Part shown: positions 7,269 through 16,252 of the stretch, in pieces
Layout of the letters: the number at the start of each line of letters is the position of its first letter
Position numbering within the stretch: position 1 is the stretch's first letter
Assembly: GCA_016713505.1 (NCBI GenBank)
Contig: JADJPA010000002.1
Span: forward strand, 310,001-374,000
Direction: 5' to 3'
DNA from: Candidatus Competibacteraceae bacterium
GTDB taxonomy: Bacteria > Pseudomonadota > Gammaproteobacteria > Competibacterales > Competibacteraceae
Length of the DNA: 64,000 bases
Notes under the pieces: model-generated
The model's input: only the letters and a program-made list of their open reading frames with translations
The model's database searches: none
Told to the model about the DNA's origin: nothing
Program-made: the position numbers and the translations under genes

Positions 7269-8625
7269 AGCGGAGCGCGGCCGGCAGTGGAGCGCGCGGC
7301 TGGCCCAGCGCCGGGCGCGGATCGCCGAGACGCCGGGCCTGGTGGTGGAAGGCCAACTGACCCGACTGGTGGGGTTGACCCTGGAAGCCGCCGGCTGCGT
7401 GGCCCCGGTCGGCGCCCGCTGTCTGGTGGCGAATCCCGACGGCAGCCGGTTCGAGGCCGAAGTGGTCGGTTTTTCCGGCGGCAAACTGTTTCTGATGCCG
7501 AGCAGCGACATTCACGGCCTGATGCCCAACGCGCGGGTGGTGCCGACCGGCGGGGTCAGCCAGGTGCCGGTGGGCGACGAGCTGCTGGGCCGGGTGCTGG
7601 ACGGCTCCGGTCGCTTTTTGGACGGTCTGCCGCCGCCGCCGCGCATCAAGTGGGTGTCGTTGAGCGGCGAGTCGATCAATCCCTTGTTGCGCAAGCCCAT
7701 CCGCGAGCCGCTGGACGTGGGCGTGCGCGCCATCAACGCGCTTTTGTCGGTGGGGCGCGGCCAGCGCATGGGCCTGTTCGCCGGCTCCGGCGTCGGCAAG
7801 AGCGTGCTGCTGGGCATGATGACCCGCTTTACCAACGCCGAGGTGGTGGTGGTGGGCCTAATCGGCGAGCGCGGCCGCGAGGTGCAAGAATTCATTCAGG
7901 AAATTTTGGGTCCGCAAGGCATGGCCCGCGCGGTGGTGGTGGCCGCGCCGGCCGACGACCCGCCGCTCAAGCGGCTGTACGGCGCGGCCTTGGCGACCCG
8001 CATCGCCGAGTATTTCCGCGATTCCGGCCGGCAGGTGCTGCTGCTGATGGATTCGCTGACCCGCTACGCCCAGGCCCAGCGCGAGATCGCCTTGGCCATC
8101 GGCGAGCCGCCGGCGACCAAGGGCTATCCGCCGTCGGTGTTCGCCAAATTGCCGCGTCTGGTGGAGCGGGCCGGCAACGATGCGGTCGGCGGCTCGATCA
8201 CCGCGTTTTATACGGTGCTGGCCGAAGGCGACGACCAACAGGACCCCATCGCCGACGCCGCCCGCGCCATTCTCGACGGTCATGTGGTGCTGTCGCGACG
8301 GCTGGCCGAATCCGGCCATTATCCGGCCATCGACATCGAAGCCTCTATCAGCCGGGTGATGCCGCAGATCAGCGGTCCCCGCCACCAACAACTGGCGCGG
8401 CGGTTCAAACATATTTTTTCCACCTACGAGCAGCATCGCGACCTGATCAACGTCGGGGCCTATGTGGCCGGCAGCGATCCGGTGGTGGATGAGGCGCGGG
8501 ACTACCACCCGTCGCTCAAGCAGTTTTTGATGCAGAAGACCGACGAACAGGTGACCTTGGCCGACAGCTTGCAAGCCTTGGAAACGGTTTTGCAACCGAA
8601 ACCCAAGGAAGGAAAAACGCGTTGA
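7243..8625 (+). CDS. fliI: FliI, flagellar type III export ATPase
   Basis: FliI is the F1-beta-like ATPase that unfolds and delivers export substrates. The 460-residue protein shows Walker A GSGVGKS, the GERGREV motif and the Walker B strand QVLLLMDSLTRYAQAQRE, and ends in the usual C-terminal helical domain. Start GTG 7243 follows GGGGGA and overlaps the fliH end by 26 bases; ATG 7252 is an alternative that removes three residues. Length is normal. Confidence 0.96.
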   Translation: MSTMANTPEAERGRQWSARLAQRRARIAETPGLVVEGQLTRLVGLTLEAAGCVAPVGARCLVANPDGSRFEAEVVGFSGGKLFLMPSSDIHGLMPNARVVPTGGVSQVPVGDELLGRVLDGSGRFLDGLPPPPRIKWVSLSGESINPLLRKPIREPLDVGVRAINALLSVGRGQRMGLFAGSGVGKSVLLGMMTRFTNAEVVVVGLIGERGREVQEFIQEILGPQGMARAVVVAAPADDPPLKRLYGAALATRIAEYFRDSGRQVLLLMDSLTRYAQAQREIALAIGEPPATKGYPPSVFAKLPRLVERAGNDAVGGSITAFYTVLAEGDDQQDPIADAARAILDGHVVLSRRLAESGHYPAIDIEASISRVMPQISGPRHQQLARRFKHIFSTYEQHRDLINVGAYVAGSDPVVDEARDYHPSLKQFLMQKTDEQVTLADSLQALETVLQPKPKEGKTR

Positions 8626-8650
8626 AAACGGCAAAAGACGCTGAAACCTG

Positions 8651-9118
8651 ATGGCGCCGAAACCCCATCCGTTGCAGGCGGCGGTCCAGGTCGCGCAATC
8701 TCGCGAGGAGGAAGCGGCCAAATGGCTGGCGGAAGCGCAACAACGGCTGGCCGAACAGGAAAACCGCCTACAGCAGCTGACCTTGTTCCGGGGCGAGTAC
8801 GCCAATCAGTTCCAGCAGGAAGGCGGCAGCGGGATTTCGGCGCGGCGTTTTCAGGATTACGCCGCGTTTCTCAACAATCTGGATCAGGGCGTCGCCCAAT
8901 CGCGGCGGCAATTGGAGCGTTTGCAACAGGAATTGCAACGCAAGCGCCAGGACTGGGTGCAAACCCATGCCAAGACCAAGGCGCTGGAAGAAGTGCTGGC
9001 GCGCGATCGGAAAGCCCGCTCGCGGCGGGAAGACCAGCGCGAGCAGCGCGATAGCGACGAGCGCAACCTGCGCGGCTCGAACGCCCGACCCCGCTCGGCG
9101 GATGGGGAAGGTTCGTAG
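8651..9118 (+). CDS. fliJ: FliJ, flagellar export chaperone/ATPase stalk
   Basis: FliJ is the coiled-coil stalk in the FliI ring that activates the export gate. This 155-residue protein is nearly all charged coiled coil (REEEAAKWLAEAQQRLAEQE, then GVAQSRRQLERLQQELQRKR), with the FliJ-like segment FRGEYANQF near residue 46. Its position directly after fliI and its length agree. The last 25 residues are unusually polar and rich in Arg, Asp and Ser. Confidence 0.9.
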   Translation: MAPKPHPLQAAVQVAQSREEEAAKWLAEAQQRLAEQENRLQQLTLFRGEYANQFQQEGGSGISARRFQDYAAFLNNLDQGVAQSRRQLERLQQELQRKRQDWVQTHAKTKALEEVLARDRKARSRREDQREQRDSDERNLRGSNARPRSADGEGS

Positions 9119-9160
9119 TTGACGGTTCGAACAGCAAATATTTTCAGAGAGGACGACAGT

Positions 9161-11116
9161 ATGGCTCAGCTTGAACTCGCCACTGTACCGGCGACCAACG
9201 GTGCGGCCGTCAAGGCTATTGCGGCGGGCACCGGAGTTGAAGCCGACGGGCAGGCCACAGCCTCGTCTTTCTCCTTCAGTCAGCTGCTCCAGTCGGACGC
9301 GCCGAAAAATCCCGCTACGGCGGTATTGAGCGCGCTGGCGGCGGGTCCGGCGGCGATCGATCTCGCGGCGCGGGCCGGTGACGCCGGAGAACCGCTCGCG
9401 GCGGCAACGCCGCCAGCGGGATTGGAGCAGGTGACTGGCGCGGATGGATCGGGTGAGCCGGAGGAACCGACCGCCGGAATCGAGGCGAGCGACGGTTCGG
9501 AGACCGCCAGCGCAGAGGTGCCGGCTGAAACGGTTTGGCCGGGTTTGCCATTGTTCATGGACGCCCGCGCGGCGTTGCGCAATGAACAACAGGCTGCCGG
9601 TGCCGAGCTAGCCCCGTCCGACGAAACGGCAACCGCTACAGCGGTCGATACCGCACGGCTGCGCGCCATGCTGCGTCAAGCGCCCGCGGCGGATCGGTTG
9701 TCTGGCGGCGGTCGGAGCGCGATCAAATTAGTCGGTGAGGCGGCCGCCAAGGTAGCGAAGGACGGCGCGGAGGCGGCTGCTCTGGTTGCTCCGCTAGCCG
9801 AGAAGGCAAGCGGGCTGCCGCCGGTATTGACTTCAGCCATTCCGTCAGGGGCGAGCGCTCCCAAGATCGCGCTGGAGGCGCTCGGCTTGCCGCCAGCGCC
9901 GGAACCGACCGCGCGCGCGGTGCCGGCCGGCGCCGGCCGAGAGCCCGCGGTAGCCGTTTCGCCGACGGCTCCCGCCGTAGCCGCGCCGGCAGCGGGTCCG
10001 TCGCCGGTGCTGGCGGAAGCTTTGCAAGCCCCGCCCGTCCGCCCGTCCGATGCTCGGCCGCCGGTCGAGGCGGTTGTGGCGGCCGGATCGGAGGCGGAAG
10101 CGACGAGCGATGTAGAGCCGGTCGTTAATGCCAGGCCGCCCGCGCCGCTTGGTTTGGCCTCTACCGTGACGGCCTCGGTCGATGACGGAGGTATCGCCAA
10201 TTATTGGCGGCCATTGGCTCCGCCGACATCCCTACCGGCGCCGCTGGTCCGACCGAGCGCGGCTCATCCGTTGCAATGGCAGCCGAATCTCGCTGAATCC
10301 TTGGTTCGAGCCGGCGTCGAGCCATCGGTCGCGCCGGGCGTTGCGGCCGTCGCCCCATCGCCCTCATCGGGCATCGCGACCACCATCCAGCCGCCCTCAC
10401 CGAAACTTGAAACGGATCGAGAGGCCATCCCTCTGGTGACCATGCCTTCGCTCAAAGGGCTGAACGAGGCGGGTCGCGGCTTAACGCCGGTCGGCCAACC
10501 GTCGAGCGGGCTTGCCGCGTTCTCCGAGCAAGCCTTGGCGGAAGTGGCGGCCAACCGCCCCGACGCGCCAACGCCGCCCAATAGCGCGACGCCAACTCAG
10601 GCCAGCCCGCTCGCACTCGGACCGACGCGCCTGGATGCGCCGACCTCTTCGGGATCTCTGCTGGCGGCTCCAGAGGTGCTGAACCTCCATCAGAAGGATT
10701 GGGAGCGGACGCTGGGCCAGCAACTGAGTTGGATGGTGAACAATCAGGTTCATGAAGCCGAAATCAAGGTCAATCCGCCTGATTTGGGGCCGCTCGAAGT
10801 CAGAGTGTCGCTGCATCACAATCAGACCAACGTGAGCTTCTTCAGCCACGAAGCCGCCGTGCGGGAGGTGCTGGAAACCGCCTTGCCGCGCCTGCGAGAA
10901 CTGCTGGATGCTCAGGGAATCAGCCTCAATCACACTCAGGTGGCCGATCAATCGCTGGCCCGCCAGCAGGCCGGGGCCGGAGAGCAATCCGCATACGGCC
11001 GACGCGATGACCACAGGACGCCCACGACCGCTCCCGGCGCGGAAACGACGGCTGAACCAACGAAATCTCAACCGCGCACGCGCGGTTTGAAGGGCGCGGT
11101 GGATGATTACGTTTGA
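9161..11116 (+). CDS. fliK: FliK, flagellar hook-length control protein
   Basis: FliK measures hook length and switches the export gate to filament substrates through FlhB. The protein is 651 residues from ATG 9161, which has GAGAGGA upstream; a TTG at 9119 is open but has no such site. The first roughly 500 residues are low-complexity Ala/Pro/Thr, as expected for the ruler part. The C-terminal Flg_hook domain is clear (LGQQLSWMVNNQVHEAEIKV, NPPDLGPLEVRVSLHHNQ, LRELLDAQGISLNHTQVAD). It is the last gene of the fliE operon. The minus-strand surface operon ends only 9 bases further on. Confidence 0.93.
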   Translation: MAQLELATVPATNGAAVKAIAAGTGVEADGQATASSFSFSQLLQSDAPKNPATAVLSALAAGPAAIDLAARAGDAGEPLAAATPPAGLEQVTGADGSGEPEEPTAGIEASDGSETASAEVPAETVWPGLPLFMDARAALRNEQQAAGAELAPSDETATATAVDTARLRAMLRQAPAADRLSGGGRSAIKLVGEAAAKVAKDGAEAAALVAPLAEKASGLPPVLTSAIPSGASAPKIALEALGLPPAPEPTARAVPAGAGREPAVAVSPTAPAVAAPAAGPSPVLAEALQAPPVRPSDARPPVEAVVAAGSEAEATSDVEPVVNARPPAPLGLASTVTASVDDGGIANYWRPLAPPTSLPAPLVRPSAAHPLQWQPNLAESLVRAGVEPSVAPGVAAVAPSPSSGIATTIQPPSPKLETDREAIPLVTMPSLKGLNEAGRGLTPVGQPSSGLAAFSEQALAEVAANRPDAPTPPNSATPTQASPLALGPTRLDAPTSSGSLLAAPEVLNLHQKDWERTLGQQLSWMVNNQVHEAEIKVNPPDLGPLEVRVSLHHNQTNVSFFSHEAAVREVLETALPRLRELLDAQGISLNHTQVADQSLARQQAGAGEQSAYGRRDDHRTPTTAPGAETTAEPTKSQPRTRGLKGAVDDYV

Positions 11117-11125
11117 GCTCAGTCA

Positions 11126-12574
11126 TTAGTTAGCGTTTGGCCTCCCAATCCGCCGCAACCGCCAGCCGCCCATTCCTAGCAACAGGCTTGAGAGCGCCAA
11201 CAAAATCCAATCGGATAAGGTCGGGATCTCGACGGCCATCAGAACGGTCGGCCCGCCCGGATCGACGATGCGGCCGTTCGCGGTTAGATCGCCGTCGCCC
11301 AAGCCGCCGTCGGTGATGGTGAAAGTGGCGGTGTCGCCCGCGAGGTGGGCTTGCGGCAACGGATACCAGTGTGGGCTGCTTTGATCGGGTGTAGCACCGT
11401 ATTTCCAATAGCTGGCATTTTCGGGCAGCGGAGCGGGATAGCGGACCGTGAATGTCGCCGTGCTGCCCGGTTCGCAGGAATCGAGCGCGAACTCAAGCAA
11501 CCCTTCAAGGAATCGGTGGGTTGCGGGCGGTGCGACCGGCGCGCTTTCAACCGACACAAAGCGCGTGTCGGGCGAAAAATCGCAGTTATCGCCGCCGCCT
11601 GAGAACGTAACCGTGGCATTGCCGCCTGTGGAAGTCGGACCGGTAAAGGTTTTACTCGCGGTTATCCGGGTGAAATGGGCCGCGACATTTTTGGCGCTGG
11701 TCACGTTGTCGAGGGCGCAAGCGCCGGTGCCCGCACAGTCACCGCTCCAACCCGAGAACAGATAACCGGAACTGGCAACGGCCGCGCATGTGCTAGCGCC
11801 GTTTTGAGGGACGGGGTTGGGGGTGCAACTGACCGATCCACCCTCCGGGGGTACCGCCGTGAGGGTAATGGGATAACTATCGCTCTTCGAGAAGCTGGCG
11901 GTCACCGTGCAGGCTTGGGTGATGGGGCCTGTGCTGTAGGTGTTGCCGCTCAAGGTCCCGCCGCAACCGCTGACCGAGGCGATGTAGCCGGTATCGGGCA
12001 TTACGCTGAACGTGGCGGCGTTGCCATGATTGATCGTTTGCGAAGCCGGAGAGATGCTGCCGTTTGGCCCCGTCGTGGCGGTTACGGAGTAACTGTCAAG
12101 CGTGAAGCTGGCCGTGACGTTCTTGGCGCTGGTTACGTTACTTAAAGCGCAAGCAGCACCCGCGCAGTCGCCGCTGAATCCGTTGAAGCTGTAACCCGTA
12201 TTCGGCGTCGCCGTACAGGTGCTGTCGCCGCCGTGTGCTACTGGATTGGGGGCGCAGCTTACGATGCCGCCGCCTGGCGGGCTGGCGGCGATGAGCACGG
12301 CATAGCTGTTGAGCGTAAACAACGCCGTGACGCTTCTGAGGCCGGTGACGTTGCTCAGCGCACAGCTCGAACCCGCGCAGTCGCCGCTGAAGCCGCCGAA
12401 CGTGTAGCCCGTATTGGGAATCGCGGCGCAGGTTGCCGCCTGCCCGTGATTTACCGGATTGGGTTCGCACGTTATTGTGCCGCCCGCCGCCGGATCGATT
12501 GCGGTCACAATGGGATACGTTATCCAGTTCGCCGTGTTGGTCACGGTCGCCGTTGAGTTGGCGCCCGCCGTCAC
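11126..12574 (-). CDS. IPTL-CTERM surface protein with bacterial repeats (main open frame)
   Basis: The C-terminal end VEIPTLSDWILLALSSLLLG plus an Arg cluster is an IPTL-CTERM sorting signal: IPTL motif, membrane helix and basic tail. Before it lies a choice-of-anchor U type segment (ENASYWKYGATPDQSSPHWY). The N-terminal 300 residues carry four or five beta repeats of about 75 residues, with the pattern NPVxHGxxxTCxAxPNTGYxF, FSGDCAG and CALSNVTSAKNVTASFT, typical of InlB-B-like bacterial repeats. The GTG start at 12574 is artificial: the frame stays open upstream to 12647 with a coherent repeat-like sequence but has no signal peptide. The signal peptide is encoded in another frame just upstream (12591-12710). 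The protein is probably exported and surface-bound. It is co-oriented with the DUF1566 gene, 34 bases away. Confidence 0.85.
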   Translation of the reverse strand: MTAGANSTATVTNTANWITYPIVTAIDPAAGGTITCEPNPVNHGQAATCAAIPNTGYTFGGFSGDCAGSSCALSNVTGLRSVTALFTLNSYAVLIAASPPGGGIVSCAPNPVAHGGDSTCTATPNTGYSFNGFSGDCAGAACALSNVTSAKNVTASFTLDSYSVTATTGPNGSISPASQTINHGNAATFSVMPDTGYIASVSGCGGTLSGNTYSTGPITQACTVTASFSKSDSYPITLTAVPPEGGSVSCTPNPVPQNGASTCAAVASSGYLFSGWSGDCAGTGACALDNVTSAKNVAAHFTRITASKTFTGPTSTGGNATVTFSGGGDNCDFSPDTRFVSVESAPVAPPATHRFLEGLLEFALDSCEPGSTATFTVRYPAPLPENASYWKYGATPDQSSPHWYPLPQAHLAGDTATFTITDGGLGDGDLTANGRIVDPGGPTVLMAVEIPTLSDWILLALSSLLLGMGGWRLRRIGRPNAN

Positions 12575-12590
12575 GGTGACGGTTGCGGGA

Positions 12591-12710
12591 CTATAAGACG
12601 GCGTGGCCGGTGCAATCCGCCCCAGCCGATGCGGAGAAAAACCATGTCAAAATGGCTGCCATCCCGGACAGTCGGAAAACCGACCCGCGATCGTGATCGT
12701 GAAAGGCCAT
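12591..12710 (-). pseudogene. Signal-peptide fragment of the IPTL-CTERM protein, out of frame with the rest
   Basis: ATG 12710, preceded by a GAGG site, encodes a short frame with a convincing signal peptide: a basic start, then GMAAILTWFFSASAGAD. It stops after 39 residues. The other frame over the same bases reads RIAPATPSYSPATVTVTAGA and leads directly into the repeat protein ending at 11126. A single-base change around 12615-12622 would join them to a normal secreted protein. I read this as the true 5' end of that gene, broken by a frameshift or by a sequencing error. Confidence 0.6.
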
Positions 12711-12744
12711 GCTCCATTCCTCAAAGCCAAAATCCGTTAAAAAT

Positions 12745-13632
12745 CTAAAACGGTCCGCCGCGCACCAACCGCACGAGATAACCGGCGTTTTTAACGTCGG
12801 TATAAACGCCGCTGGAGGTGAAAAAGACATCCCACGCTTGCGCGGTGTTTTTGGCATACGTCGAGCCGGACCAGAAGCCGGCCGCCACGGTATTGGGAAA
12901 ATAGCTCGTATCGATGGCGGGATTGCTTCGACCGTAGTGCGCGATGGACTGAAGCTCCTGGATGCGAGGCAAACGCCAATCCTGGTGGCCGCATAGGCCG
13001 ACCGCGTTGACGGCGGCGATGTAATTGGAGGTGTTGCAACTGGTCAGCGCGCTCCCGCAGACCACGAGCGGTTTGTTGGCCGTACCCGGATTGCCGCCGT
13101 TGGTGGCCGCATCGATGCTGTACCAGGTGTATCGCCAATCCTTGTCGCGCAGCCCGTCGTCGTCGGTTTTCACTTCCCACGTCAGGCCGGTCACATGGTC
13201 GTAGACGCAAGGATGGGGGGTCGCGCCGGCAGTGGGGGCGGTGGGATTGCCGTCAGCGTCCAGCGCGGTGAAGTCAAAGCCGGCCGCGCCGCCGCCCGTT
13301 TTGGGCAACGCTCCCGCGGCGGCGGCGGCATCGCGCCCGTAGCGGCCATCTTGACGGGGATAAGGCGCGGCGTCGCCCGCGTTGGCCGCCGTGCAAGCGA
13401 CCAAGGTGGTAGTAGCGTCGTAGCAGGTTTGGCCGGTGTCGTTAAGGCCGGCGGCGGTCGCGGCCAAGGGTGCTAACAAGACGATTGACAGTCCGAGTGC
13501 GATCAATCCGTGGGGAACGCGGCGCGTTCCAGGGTTGGCTGCTATGGCGGTCAGTCCTTTAGCAAGACGGAAATGGCGGTAGTGGGCTTCCGGCGCTGTA
13601 CCGACAAATCCTTGAAGCTCGCGAGCGGTCAT
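12745..13632 (-). CDS. DUF1566 (Lcl-like) exported protein
   Basis: The protein of 295 residues has a C-terminal Lcl/DUF1566 domain, recognised by DHVTGLTWEVKTDDDGLRDK, GHQDWRLPRIQELQSIAHYG and the end FWSGSTYAKNTAQAWDVFF...YLVRLVRGG. Such domains are found in surface or secreted proteins. Start ATG 13632 has AGAGGGA upstream. The frame opens further to 13707, but that region holds a sigma-54 promoter. A membrane/signal segment (GLIALGLSIVLLAPLAATAA) lies at about 42-61, so the N-terminal region before it is unusually long. It is the first gene of a two-gene operon with the IPTL-CTERM protein. Its exact function is unknown. Confidence 0.82.
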   Translation of the reverse strand: MTARELQGFVGTAPEAHYRHFRLAKGLTAIAANPGTRRVPHGLIALGLSIVLLAPLAATAAGLNDTGQTCYDATTTLVACTAANAGDAAPYPRQDGRYGRDAAAAAGALPKTGGGAAGFDFTALDADGNPTAPTAGATPHPCVYDHVTGLTWEVKTDDDGLRDKDWRYTWYSIDAATNGGNPGTANKPLVVCGSALTSCNTSNYIAAVNAVGLCGHQDWRLPRIQELQSIAHYGRSNPAIDTSYFPNTVAAGFWSGSTYAKNTAQAWDVFFTSSGVYTDVKNAGYLVRLVRGGPF

Positions 13633-13670
13633 TTCACGATTCCCTCTAACGTCTAGCCGTTTTCGTTCGG

Positions 13671-13686
13671 TGCGACACGCGTCCCA
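13671..13686 (-). promoter_or_regulatory. Sigma-54 promoter of the DUF1566/IPTL surface operon
   Basis: Read on the minus strand, TGGGACGCGTGTCGCA matches TGGCACG-N4-TTGCW at all but two positions. GG is at 13684-13685 and GC at 13672-13673, with the exact 11-base step. Transcription would start near 13660, 28 bases before ATG 13632. A perfect GATGAC/GTCATC inverted repeat (13690-13708) sits directly upstream. Confidence 0.65.
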
Positions 13687-13948
13687 GGCGATGACGGTGG
13701 CAGTCATCAGCTTACACGGTGGAGCCTTGGCGCAATTCGAGATCGAGCGAGGGCATTTTCCCTTTCGTGAGCCACTGGTCTTGCCATCGGGAAGCTCCTT
13801 TTCAGCCTGCCCAAATGGAGAGATCGGGCGCTTAAGACTTTTTTCCTTTCACTCGCCCATTCAAGCGCTCGAAAGGAGCTAAAGGCGCGTCAGGCAATCG
13901 AACGAACAATCGAACGAACCGCGCGCTCGACCGTTGTGAATGATGTTA
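13687..13948. other. Intergenic region between surface operon and DUF2802 gene
   Basis: No gene is recognised here. It holds the inverted repeat at 13690-13708 and a 12-base sequence (AATCGAACGAAC) repeated twice in tandem at 13896-13919, shortly after the stop of the DUF2802 gene. I looked for a c-di-GMP riboswitch in the leader and did not find its core motifs. Confidence 0.5.
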
Positions 13949-14479
13949 TTAACCCACCCGCCGCAATGACGCGCTTTCCGAAGCTTGAGCGGTCTCGCCA
14001 GCCAGGGCCTCGGCCGAAGCCGCCATGCGGGCGGTCAACTGCTGGACCGATTCGGCGGCGATGCTGCTGGGGCTGACTTGGTTGTTGGCGTGCAACATGC
14101 AGATCAAATCGGCCTCGCCCCGGCTCAAGCCGCACAGCTCCATCACTTCCTCCACGCTCGCCCCTTGCAGGGCCAGCTTGGTCGCGACTTTGAAGAATTT
14201 CTGGTCGGCGTCCCGGTTGAGCGGCAGCCCCGGCCCGCCGCTCGGTCCCTGTAATTGTCCAATTTGAACTTCCAGCTTCACCAAACGCTCGCCCAGCGCC
14301 GCCAGCGACAGCGCGATGCCCTTCAAATCCTGTCGCAAGCCGCGCGGTTCGTCCTGGACGGCCTCGGCTTTCGGAGCCGGATGGAACAACCGGGCCGCGA
14401 AAAAACCCAGCGCGACCAACAGCACGTTGCCCGCCAGCAGAGCGGCAATCGCAAGACCCTGAAGCAAAGCATCATGCAT
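13949..14479 (-). CDS. DUF2802 membrane-anchored protein of the flagellar/chemotaxis operon
   Basis: The protein (176 residues) has one N-terminal membrane helix (LAIAALLAGNVLLVALGFFA), a short coiled coil, and a DUF2802 core (KVATKLALQGASVEEVMELC, GLSRGEADLICMLH). A homologous gene ends the flagellar-chemotaxis region in Pseudomonas-like genomes, near the motCD and cheW genes. Here it follows motD directly. Its function is not known. The core looks like a helix-turn-helix without evident DNA-binding context, so a structural role is as likely. Confidence 0.75.
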   Translation of the reverse strand: MHDALLQGLAIAALLAGNVLLVALGFFAARLFHPAPKAEAVQDEPRGLRQDLKGIALSLAALGERLVKLEVQIGQLQGPSGGPGLPLNRDADQKFFKVATKLALQGASVEEVMELCGLSRGEADLICMLHANNQVSPSSIAAESVQQLTARMAASAEALAGETAQASESASLRRVG

Positions 14480-14524
14480 GAATCAGCCCCGGCGTGTTCG
14501 TGGACAGGAATGTCAGTTTATTGA

Positions 14525-15463
14525 TCAATGTATTTTAGCGGAAGCTTTTCCGGTCGTCCCCGAGTTCTCCGCAACCGTGGCGGTGGGCGCGGCGGTGACT
14601 TGCTCGGGTTCCGCGGGATAGCGGGTGTCGGTGTTGCCCATGATGACCAAGACCACCCGCCGGTTCTGCAAGCGACCCTGCTCGGTTCGATTGTCGGCGA
14701 TGGGCTGGTATTCGCCGTAGCCGATCGCCGACATGCGTTCCGGGCGCACTCCGTTTTTCATCATCACGCTCACCACGTTGGCGGCGCGGGCCGCCGACAG
14801 CTCCCAATTCGACGGGTAAGCCGGGGTGCTGATCGGCCGGTTGTCGGTGAAACCCTCGACCTGAATGCGGTTGGGGATTTCCCGCAGCACCTCGGCGATC
14901 AGCGCCAAGGACGGCAACGCTTCCGGATTGGCGATGGCGCTGCCGCTGGCGAACAGGATGCTGTTCTTGATCTCGACCTCCACCCAAAACTCGCTGCTGC
15001 GGATGTTGGCCATGTCGGTGCGCACCAGCTCCGACAAATAGCTTTTGAGCTTGGCCGCGACCTTGGCCAGATTCGGATCGCCTTCAGATTTGCCAGCGGC
15101 GACCGTGAAGTTTTGAGCGGGGCCCGCTTTCTTGGCGACCGCCCGCTGCGGGCGTTGGATCACCGCCGCCGGCAGCGGCCGCAAGTCGGGCGCCACGCTG
15201 GGGCTCATGTTGGGCTGGCCGACCGATTGCGGGGAGGGTGTTCCGACCATGCCGCCCAGTTGGATCGGCTTCATGCTGTTGGGCGTGGTGGAGCGAAAAG
15301 CCGCCATCATCGATTCGGACAGCACGCGAAATTTGCCTTCGTTGACTGAGGACACCGAATACATCACCACGAAGAAGGCGAACAGCAGGGTGATGAAATC
15401 GGCGTAAGACACCAGCCAGCGTTCGTGGTTTTCATGGGCTTCGGCGTGCTTTTTGCGGCTCAT
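14525..15463 (-). CDS. motD: MotB/MotD-type flagellar stator protein
   Basis: This subunit anchors the stator to peptidoglycan and provides the proton-binding Asp. The 312-residue protein has a single membrane helix with VSYADFITLLFAFFVVMYSV (Asp22), a plug/linker, and a C-terminal OmpA-like domain (RIQVEGFTDNRPIST, NWELSAARAANVVSVMM, SAIGYGEYQPIADN). Start ATG 15463 has GAGG upstream; the frame continues to 15526 but without a site. It lies 10 bases after motC. The motCD naming follows the operon position behind fliA seen in Pseudomonas. Confidence 0.92.
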   Translation of the reverse strand: MSRKKHAEAHENHERWLVSYADFITLLFAFFVVMYSVSSVNEGKFRVLSESMMAAFRSTTPNSMKPIQLGGMVGTPSPQSVGQPNMSPSVAPDLRPLPAAVIQRPQRAVAKKAGPAQNFTVAAGKSEGDPNLAKVAAKLKSYLSELVRTDMANIRSSEFWVEVEIKNSILFASGSAIANPEALPSLALIAEVLREIPNRIQVEGFTDNRPISTPAYPSNWELSAARAANVVSVMMKNGVRPERMSAIGYGEYQPIADNRTEQGRLQNRRVVLVIMGNTDTRYPAEPEQVTAAPTATVAENSGTTGKASAKIH

Positions 15464-15473
15464 CGCGATGACC

Positions 15474-16217
15474 TCAGTTTTGAGTGAAGCCTTGCAGGCG
15501 CGATTCGATGTTGCGCGGGTTCTCACCGTGGGCGATGGCGATGATGCCCTCGATGATCAGCTCGCACAGACGGGTTTGCTTCTTGATGGAACTCTTGATC
15601 TTGTTGCCCATCGGCAAGGCGAACACGTTGGCCAATATCAGACCGTAAATGGTGGCGACGAACGCGGCGGCGATACCGCCGCCCAGCTTGCTGGGATCGG
15701 CGAGGTTGCCCATGACGTGGATCAGGCCCAGCACCGCGCCGATGATGCCGATGGTGGGCGCGTAGCCGCCGAGCGCCTCGAAAAAGCTCACCGCTTGCAA
15801 GTCATTTTCTTCCCGGATGGACATATCCATTTCCAGGATGTGGCGGATTTCCTCCGGCTCCTTGCCGTCCACCAGCAGTTGCAGCGCCTTGGAGGCGAAG
15901 GGGTCCGGCTCCTGCTGGATGTAATCCTCCAGCCGCAGCAAACCTTCCTTGCGGGCGATGTTGCTCCATTCGACGATTTTCTCGATGGCGGGCTGCATGG
16001 CGAACACCGGCGGCAGGAAGGCCCATTTGGCGCGGCCGAGCGCCCGCTTGAAGAGGTCCATCGGCACTTGCACCAGCACGGCGCCGACGGTGCCGCCGAC
16101 CACGATCAGAAAGGCCGGGCCGTTGATCAGCGAGCCGATGTGGCCGCCTTCGATCAACATGCCGCCGACGATGCCCCCAAACGCGACGACCAGGCCGGCG
16201 AGGGTAAGGATATCCAT
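15474..16217 (-). CDS. motC: MotA/MotC-type flagellar stator protein
   Basis: This is the ion-channel subunit of the stator, pairing with the downstream MotB-type protein. The 247-residue protein has four membrane segments, among them LAGLVVAFGGIVGGMLIEGG at the N-terminus and GGYAPTIGIIGAVLGLIHVM and AAAFVATIYGLILANVFALP near the C-terminus. Its cytoplasmic loop carries charged residues for FliG contact. It follows fliA by 35 bases. In Pseudomonas the genes cheYZAB sit between fliA and motC; here they are missing. Confidence 0.93.
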   Translation of the reverse strand: MDILTLAGLVVAFGGIVGGMLIEGGHIGSLINGPAFLIVVGGTVGAVLVQVPMDLFKRALGRAKWAFLPPVFAMQPAIEKIVEWSNIARKEGLLRLEDYIQQEPDPFASKALQLLVDGKEPEEIRHILEMDMSIREENDLQAVSFFEALGGYAPTIGIIGAVLGLIHVMGNLADPSKLGGGIAAAFVATIYGLILANVFALPMGNKIKSSIKKQTRLCELIIEGIIAIAHGENPRNIESRLQGFTQN

Positions 16218-16252
16218 GATTCCGCTCCGATGAGGTCAGGGCTTGGGACCGT

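Noticed and set aside
13640..13860. A c-di-GMP riboswitch in the leader of the DUF1566 gene
   Set aside because: The conserved GEMM core segments are not present, and the likely transcription start near 13660 leaves no room.
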